Source of the DNA: Schumannella sp.
GTDB lineage: Bacteria > Actinomycetota > Actinomycetes > Actinomycetales > Microbacteriaceae
Direction of reading: 5' to 3'
Length of the DNA stretch: 35,306 nucleotides
Assembly (NCBI GenBank): GCA_025463555.1
Contig: JAODAS010000044.1
Location: 1-35,306, forward strand
A program made the position numbers and the translations under genes. The notes under the pieces are model-generated. The model was not told where the DNA came from and made no database searches. It was given only the letters and a program-made list of their open reading frames with translations. This document shows positions 31,432-35,306 of this stretch, one piece after another. Numbering within the stretch: the stretch's first letter is position 1; every line of letters starts with the position of its first letter.

Positions 31432-33101
31432 CTACTCCGCTGCCACCGATCGACGCGGCCGCGGCGCTGGCACGCGCATGGATGGCACAGGATCCTGATC
31501 CCGCAACCCGCGCCGAACTGGATGCCCTGGTCGCGCGAGCCGAGGCCGGGGTGCCGGAGGCGGTGGCGGACCTGACCGAGCGGTTCTCGGGCCGGCTCGA
31601 CTTCGGCACCGCCGGCCTGCGCGGCGCTCTCGGCGCGGGGCCCACCCGGATGAACCGCGTGCTGGTCGCGCAGGCCGCCGCCGGGCTGGCAGCCTATCTG
31701 CGGCTGCGCGAGCCGAACCCGTCGGTCGTCATCGGCTACGACGGGCGGCACAATTCCGCGGTTTTCGCCCGCGACAGCGCCGAGATCATGCAGGCGGCCG
31801 GAGTGCAGGCGACCCTGCTGCCTCGTCTGCTGCCAACCCCGGTGCTCGCGTTCGCGGTGCGCTTCTATCAAGCCTCGGCCGGCGTCATGGTCACGGCATC
31901 GCACAACCCCGCCGCCGACAACGGCTACAAGGTCTATCTGGGCGGCGGGGACGGCGGCTCTCAGATCGTGCCCCCCGCCGATGCCGAGATCCAGGCGGCG
32001 ATCCTGGACATCGCGCGCGGATCGGTGACGGCCCTGCCGCGCTCGACGGCGTATGCCACCGCCGGCGAGGAGGTCATCGACGCCTACCGCTCTGCGACAT
32101 CCGGGGTGGCGCGGGCCGGGGCGCCGGCGGCGACCCTGCGGTACGTCTACACCCCGATGCACGGAGTCGGGCTCGAGACGGCGCGGGCGGTGTTCGCCGC
32201 CGCCGGGTTCCCCGATATGCACGTCGTTCCGGCGCAGGCCAATCCCGATCCCGACTTCCCCACGGTCGCGTTCCCGAACCCCGAGGAGCCGGGTGCGATG
32301 GACCTGGCGATGGAACTGGCTGCGGTCGTGGACGCCGATCTCGTGATCGCGAACGACCCGGACGCCGACCGCGTGGCCGTGGGCGTGCGTGAAGGGGACG
32401 CATGGCGGCGGCTGTCGGGCAACGAGGTCGGCTGGCTGCTCGGGTGGCGTGCAGCCCGCGCCGCCGGCGGGACCGGGACGCTCGCCTGCTCGCTGGTATC
32501 GTCGCCCGCTCTCGGAGCGGTGGCCGCGGCATCCGGTCTGGAATGGATCGAGACCCTGACCGGGTTCAAGTGGATCTCTCGCGCCCCCGGCCTGGTGTTC
32601 GGGTACGAGGAAGCGCTCGGCTACCTCGTCGACCCCGACAAGGTGCGCGACAAGGACGGCATCTCGGCGGCGGTCGCTGTGCTGGAGGAGTTCGCCGACC
32701 TGAAGGCGGCCGGAATCACGTACGAGCAGCACCTGGCCTCCTTCGCCGAGCAGTTCGGTGGATACGCGTCGTCGCAGATCTCCATCCGCGTCGCCGACCT
32801 GTCGATCATCCCGGCGACGATGGAGCGGCTGCGCTCCTCGCCGCCTTCTGTGGTGAACGGTCGCGCCGTGCAGGGTGTGGACGACTTCATGGGCGGGGTT
32901 CAGGGCTTCCCGCCGAACGACATCCTGCGGTTCAGGTTCGACGGCGGACGCGTGATCGTGCGCCCTTCGGGCACCGAACCGAAGCTGAAGTGCTATCTGG
33001 ACGCGTGGTCGACCGACGGGACGGCCGCCCAGCGCCTCGCGTCGGCCGAGGCGACCGTCGCCGCACTCGAGACGGGGATGCGGCAGTTGCTCGAGAGCTA
33101 G
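31428..33101 (+). CDS. pmmB: Phosphosugar mutase (PmmB/PGM2-like, alpha-D-phosphohexomutase superfamily)
   Basis: The 557-residue protein has the four-domain mutase fold: RLDFGTAGLRGALGAG near residue 56, the phosphoserine loop TASHNP (S158) within VMVTASHNPAADNGYKVY, the magnesium loop NDPDADRVA near residue 307, and the phosphate-binding end RPSGTEPKLKCYL. Length and the FGTAGLRG start match the PGM2/PmmB branch, whose members act on hexose or pentose 1-phosphates. Coupling by GTGA to punA argues for conversion of ribose-1-phosphate to ribose-5-phosphate. Phosphomannomutase remains possible from the Mycobacterium gene name. It ends 3 bp from the convergent PTS IIB gene, with no room for a terminator between them. 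Confidence 0.9.
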   Translation: MTTPLPPIDAAAALARAWMAQDPDPATRAELDALVARAEAGVPEAVADLTERFSGRLDFGTAGLRGALGAGPTRMNRVLVAQAAAGLAAYLRLREPNPSVVIGYDGRHNSAVFARDSAEIMQAAGVQATLLPRLLPTPVLAFAVRFYQASAGVMVTASHNPAADNGYKVYLGGGDGGSQIVPPADAEIQAAILDIARGSVTALPRSTAYATAGEEVIDAYRSATSGVARAGAPAATLRYVYTPMHGVGLETARAVFAAAGFPDMHVVPAQANPDPDFPTVAFPNPEEPGAMDLAMELAAVVDADLVIANDPDADRVAVGVREGDAWRRLSGNEVGWLLGWRAARAAGGTGTLACSLVSSPALGAVAAASGLEWIETLTGFKWISRAPGLVFGYEEALGYLVDPDKVRDKDGISAAVAVLEEFADLKAAGITYEQHLASFAEQFGGYASSQISIRVADLSIIPATMERLRSSPPSVVNGRAVQGVDDFMGGVQGFPPNDILRFRFDGGRVIVRPSGTEPKLKCYLDAWSTDGTAAQRLASAEATVAALETGMRQLLES

Positions 33102-33104
33102 CCG

Positions 33105-33377
33105 CTAGCCCAGAGAGCGATGCAGCTTGTCGCTCAGTTCGTCGGTGTCGAAGTAGTTCTGCACCACTATGACGTCGGCGAACGTCTGACCGATCGCGCT
33201 CAGGAACTCTGGGCTCGTGAGGATCACCTGTGCATCATCGGCTTCTGCCGCCAGCGAATCGAGGTCGCACGCGACGACCGTCGCCTCGATGCCCAGGCGA
33301 TGCAGTACGCGTTCGGCATTGACCTTCAGGATGCCGCTGGTTCCGATTCCCGCACCGCAGATGGCGACGATCTTCAT
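33105..33377 (-). CDS. PTS IIB component (ascorbate/lactose-type)
   Basis: The 90-residue protein opens MKIVAICGAGIGTSGILK, the IIB phosphate loop with phospho-cysteine C7, followed by the usual small alpha/beta fold (VILTSPEF, VIVVQNYFD). It resembles UlaB/ascorbate-type IIB domains and would take phosphate from the IIA made next door. The track ORF extends to 33452; ATG at 33377 is the family start, with GAGGG upstream. It lies 10 nt after the IIA stop and is the last gene of ada-IIA-IIB. No IIC membrane component follows, since the next gene is the convergent mutase, so it is unclear whether this pair transports anything. Confidence 0.85.
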   Translation of the reverse strand: MKIVAICGAGIGTSGILKVNAERVLHRLGIEATVVACDLDSLAAEADDAQVILTSPEFLSAIGQTFADVIVVQNYFDTDELSDKLHRSLG

Positions 33378-33387
33378 GCAAGCCCTC

Positions 33388-33861
33388 TCATGCCGCGTCC
33401 AGCGGCTCAGACGGGTAGCCGTCCGGCGCGCCCAGGATCTCGCGCACCTCATCCGGCGTCGTCGCCGCAGCGAGCCGGTCGACGGCGTCGGAGTCGTTGA
33501 ACACGTTGGCCAGCGCCGCGACGACCGAGAGGTGGGTGGCGAAACCGGCCGCGAGTCCCAGCACCACGTGCACCGGGTCGTTGTAGGGGTGACCGAACGA
33601 CACCGGTGTGGCCAGGGTGACCACAGAGAGCCCGTCGCTCAGCACCTCGGGGCCCGGTCGCGCGTGCGCCAGGGCGAGTCCGGGTGCGATGACGACGTAC
33701 GGGCCGTGCTCGTCGATCATCCGGATCATCTCGTCCGCGTACGAGGCTTCGGCGGCTCCCGTCCGGGCCAGCGCGGCCCCCGCGAGCCCGACGGCCGCGC
33801 GCCAGTCGGCGGCGGTCGCACCGAGCTGCACGCCGTCGTCCGGGAGAGGGGGCAGGGTCAT
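33388..33861 (-). CDS. PTS IIA component (mannitol/fructose/ascorbate class)
   Basis: The 157-residue protein has the PTS_EIIA_2 fold with the phospho-histidine H66 in GLALAHARPG, preceded by EHGPYVVIAP, and the later VHVVLGLAAG and FNDSDAVDRLAAATTPDEV segments. It would receive phosphate from HPr and pass it to IIB. The ATG at 33861 overlaps the ada stop by one base (TGATG), so it is coupled to adenosine deaminase. The track ORF up to 34188 is an ada shadow. Coupling to ada suggests a role in nucleoside uptake or its control, which is unusual for a PTS protein. Confidence 0.86.
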   Translation of the reverse strand: MTLPPLPDDGVQLGATAADWRAAVGLAGAALARTGAAEASYADEMIRMIDEHGPYVVIAPGLALAHARPGPEVLSDGLSVVTLATPVSFGHPYNDPVHVVLGLAAGFATHLSVVAALANVFNDSDAVDRLAAATTPDEVREILGAPDGYPSEPLDAA

Positions 33862-34976
33862 CAGGCGGCGCCGAACCCCGCGGCCAGCCGCTCGATCAGC
33901 TCTTCGCGGTCCTCGAGCGGGATGAACGCGGCGTCGGCGGCATTCAGCTGGAAGGCCAGAACGTCGTCGATGTCGTACCCGAACGCGTCCGCGAGGATCC
34001 CGATCTCCTTCGTCAGCGTCGTCGCGCTCATGAGGCGGTTGTCCGTGTTCACCGTCACGCGGAACCCGAGCTGGTACAGCATGTCGAACGGGTGGTCCTC
34101 CATGGTGTCGCCCCACGCGGCGAAGGCCCCCGTCTGCAGGTTCGAGCTGGGGCTGCACTCGAGGGTGACGCCGCGATCCTTGACCCATTGGGCCAGACGA
34201 CCCAGTGTGACGAACTGGGCTTCGTCATCCTCGCCCTCGACCGTGATGTCCTCCGCGATGCGCACGCCGTGGCCCAGCCGCAGCGCGCGGCCGTCGATCA
34301 GGGCGCCGCGGATGCTCTCGAGCCCGTCCGCCTCGCCCGCGTGGACCGTCGCCGGGAACCAGTTCTCCGCAAGCAGATCGAACGCCTCACGCTGTCGCGA
34401 GGCCGGGAAGCCGGCCTCCGGTCCGGCGATGTCGAATCCCACCACCCCGCGGTCGCGGTGGCGCAGGGCCAGCTCGGCGATCTCGGTGCCGCGCTCGAGG
34501 TGGCGCATCGCACTGACCAGCTGGCCGATCCGGATGTCGTGGCCGGCCGAGCGGGCCGCATCGACCGCTTCGTCGATACCCTCCTGCACGGCCTCGACGG
34601 TCTCGTCGAGCGAGAGTCGCCTGGTCAGGTGCTGCTCCGGAGCCCAGCGGATCTCGCCGTACACGACACCGTCGGCGACGAGATCCTCGACGAAGTCCCG
34701 CGCGACCCGAACCAGACCTTCGCGGGTCTGCATGACCGAGATGGTGACATCGAATGTCTTCAGGTACTCCACGAGCGAACCGCTGTCCGACTTCTCCGCG
34801 AACCAGGTCGCGAGCGCCTCGGCTCCGTCGGCCGGCAGATCCAGCCCCAGCGGTTCCGCCAGCTCGATGATGGTCTGCGGTCGCAGCCCGCCATCCAGGT
34901 GGTCATGGAGGGAGACCTTCGGAAGGTCACGGATCGGCACCCGGCTACCGGGAAGCGCGGAGGCGGCGTCGCTCAT
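33861..34976 (-). CDS. add: Adenosine deaminase
   Basis: The 371-residue enzyme deaminates (deoxy)adenosine to (deoxy)inosine, which the phosphorylase at 30595 can split. Metal and catalytic motifs are visible: SLHDHLDGGLR (H24, H26), TVHAGEADG, RLGHGVRIAED and VTVNTDNRLMSATTL. The length is typical of actinobacterial enzymes. ATG at 34976 lies 6 nt after TAAATT on the minus strand. It is the first gene of ada-PTS IIA-PTS IIB and is divergent from a nucleoside hydrolase, so purine and pyrimidine nucleoside catabolism genes flank one short control region. Confidence 0.93.
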   Translation of the reverse strand: MSDAASALPGSRVPIRDLPKVSLHDHLDGGLRPQTIIELAEPLGLDLPADGAEALATWFAEKSDSGSLVEYLKTFDVTISVMQTREGLVRVARDFVEDLVADGVVYGEIRWAPEQHLTRRLSLDETVEAVQEGIDEAVDAARSAGHDIRIGQLVSAMRHLERGTEIAELALRHRDRGVVGFDIAGPEAGFPASRQREAFDLLAENWFPATVHAGEADGLESIRGALIDGRALRLGHGVRIAEDITVEGEDDEAQFVTLGRLAQWVKDRGVTLECSPSSNLQTGAFAAWGDTMEDHPFDMLYQLGFRVTVNTDNRLMSATTLTKEIGILADAFGYDIDDVLAFQLNAADAAFIPLEDREELIERLAAGFGAA

Positions 34977-34982
34977 TCCCTC

Positions 34983-34988
34983 AATTTA
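34983..34988 (-). promoter_or_regulatory. -10 element TAAATT of the add-PTS operon
   Basis: TAAATT lies 6 nt before the add ATG. The gap is GAGGGA, which resembles a ribosome site but is too close to the start codon to work well as one. Confidence 0.5.
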
Positions 34989-34994
34989 TCGTGC

Positions 34995-35013
34995 GCGGGG
35001 CCGAGAACCCCGC
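34995..35013. promoter_or_regulatory. Inverted repeat GCGGGG-N7-CCCCGC between divergent promoters
   Basis: Six-bp GC-rich arms surround CCGAGAA midway between the two -10 elements of add and the nucleoside hydrolase. It could be an operator, but short GC repeats are common in such DNA. Confidence 0.25.
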
Positions 35014-35028
35014 CCCGTCCCGGTTCCG

Positions 35029-35034
35029 TAGGCT
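35029..35034 (+). promoter_or_regulatory. -10 element TAGGCT of the nucleoside hydrolase gene
   Basis: TAGGCT lies 6 nt before the ATG at 35041, as in the other leaderless genes. Confidence 0.6.
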
Positions 35035-35040
35035 GAGGGC

Positions 35041-35306
35041 ATGCCCCGCAAGATCATCCTGGACTGCGATCCGGGCCACGACGACGCCGTCGCGCTGCTG
35101 CTCGCTCACGGCAATCCCGACATCGAACTGGTCGGTGTCACCACCGTCGTCGGCAACCAGACGATCGACAAGGTCACTCGCAACGCCCTCTCGGTGGCCC
35201 GCGTCGCCGGCATCGTGGGAGTGCCCTTCGCTCGCGGCGCAGCGCGCCCGCTCGTGCGGCAGGTCGAGACCGCCGAGAGCATCCACGGTGAATCGGGGCT
35301 CGACGG
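35041..35306 (+). CDS. Inosine-uridine preferring nucleoside hydrolase (3' end cut by window)
   Basis: Only the first 88 codons are present, and the ORF track missed it because it has no stop in the window. The product begins MPRKIILDCDPGHDDAVALLLA, the calcium-binding N-terminal motif (DxDPGxDD) of nucleoside hydrolases, followed by LVGVTTVVGNQTIDKVTRNAL and a HGESGLDG-like segment at the cut end. Members hydrolyse nucleosides to base and ribose in the cytoplasm. It is divergent from add. Substrate preference is set by residues outside the window. Confidence 0.9.
   Translation, partial: MPRKIILDCDPGHDDAVALLLAHGNPDIELVGVTTVVGNQTIDKVTRNALSVARVAGIVGVPFARGAARPLVRQVETAESIHGESGLD

Noticed and set aside
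34995-35013. GCGGGG-CCGAGAA-CCCCGC as a terminator
   Set aside because: It lies between two divergent genes where no transcript should end, and no T-run follows on either strand; listed only as a weak operator candidate.
1-35306. CRISPR arrays, tRNA or rRNA genes, insertion sequences, phage genes
   Set aside because: Looked for on both strands; no spaced direct repeats, no cloverleaf or rRNA-like sequence, and no transposase, integrase or phage-like protein was seen.

Overview
The window is about 70% GC, gene-dense, rich in GTG starts and 4-bp RTGA gene overlaps. Its gene order and promoter style point to a high-GC actinobacterium, most likely family Microbacteriaceae (Microbacterium-like). 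This is inferred from gene content and style; no database was searched. I see no tRNA, rRNA, CRISPR array, transposase or phage gene.

Layout. (1) Positions 1-13664 are a cell-envelope polysaccharide cluster: six glycosyltransferases (one cut by the window edge), a nucleotide-sugar dehydrogenase, a DUF2142-type membrane protein, an ABC exporter and a complete dTDP-L-rhamnose pathway. The pathway is split into two divergent units, rmlC-rmlA on the minus strand and rmlB-rmlD-GT4 on the plus strand, with a WbbL-like rhamnosyltransferase nearby. (2) Positions 13716-21277 are an actinobacterial core block: LCP ligase, purE, purK, GtrA protein, PH-domain membrane protein, birA, polyprenol-phosphate-mannose synthase, accD and accE. 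(3) Positions 21278-26026 look like an accessory insertion. They hold a 406-bp non-coding region with a strong candidate small RNA, a three-gene signalling operon (NarL-type regulator, histidine kinase, kinase-like membrane protein without visible kinase motifs) and an RNA m5U methyltransferase homologue. (4) Positions 26049-35306 return to the core block: maf, the biotinylated alpha subunit bccA, a small unknown protein, an LpdA-type flavoprotein, and a nucleoside salvage group. That group is purine nucleoside phosphorylase, phosphosugar mutase, adenosine deaminase with PTS IIA and IIB, and a nucleoside hydrolase cut by the window end.

How the genes work together. RmlA-D make dTDP-rhamnose, WbbL and the other transferases assemble envelope glycan on a polyprenyl carrier, the ABC protein may export it, and the LCP protein may attach it to peptidoglycan. 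BirA biotinylates BccA, which forms an acyl-CoA carboxylase with AccD and AccE. Ada, the phosphorylase, the hydrolase and the mutase carry nucleosides to bases and pentose phosphate.

The most striking non-coding signals are: a TANNNT hexamer usually 6-7 nt before the start codon of many first genes (leaderless transcription); two tandem strong hairpins after a lone promoter (candidate sRNA) preceded by TGTCCCC boxes; two copies of a REP-like palindromic repeat; and an excess of GGATGC with a deficit of GGACGC.
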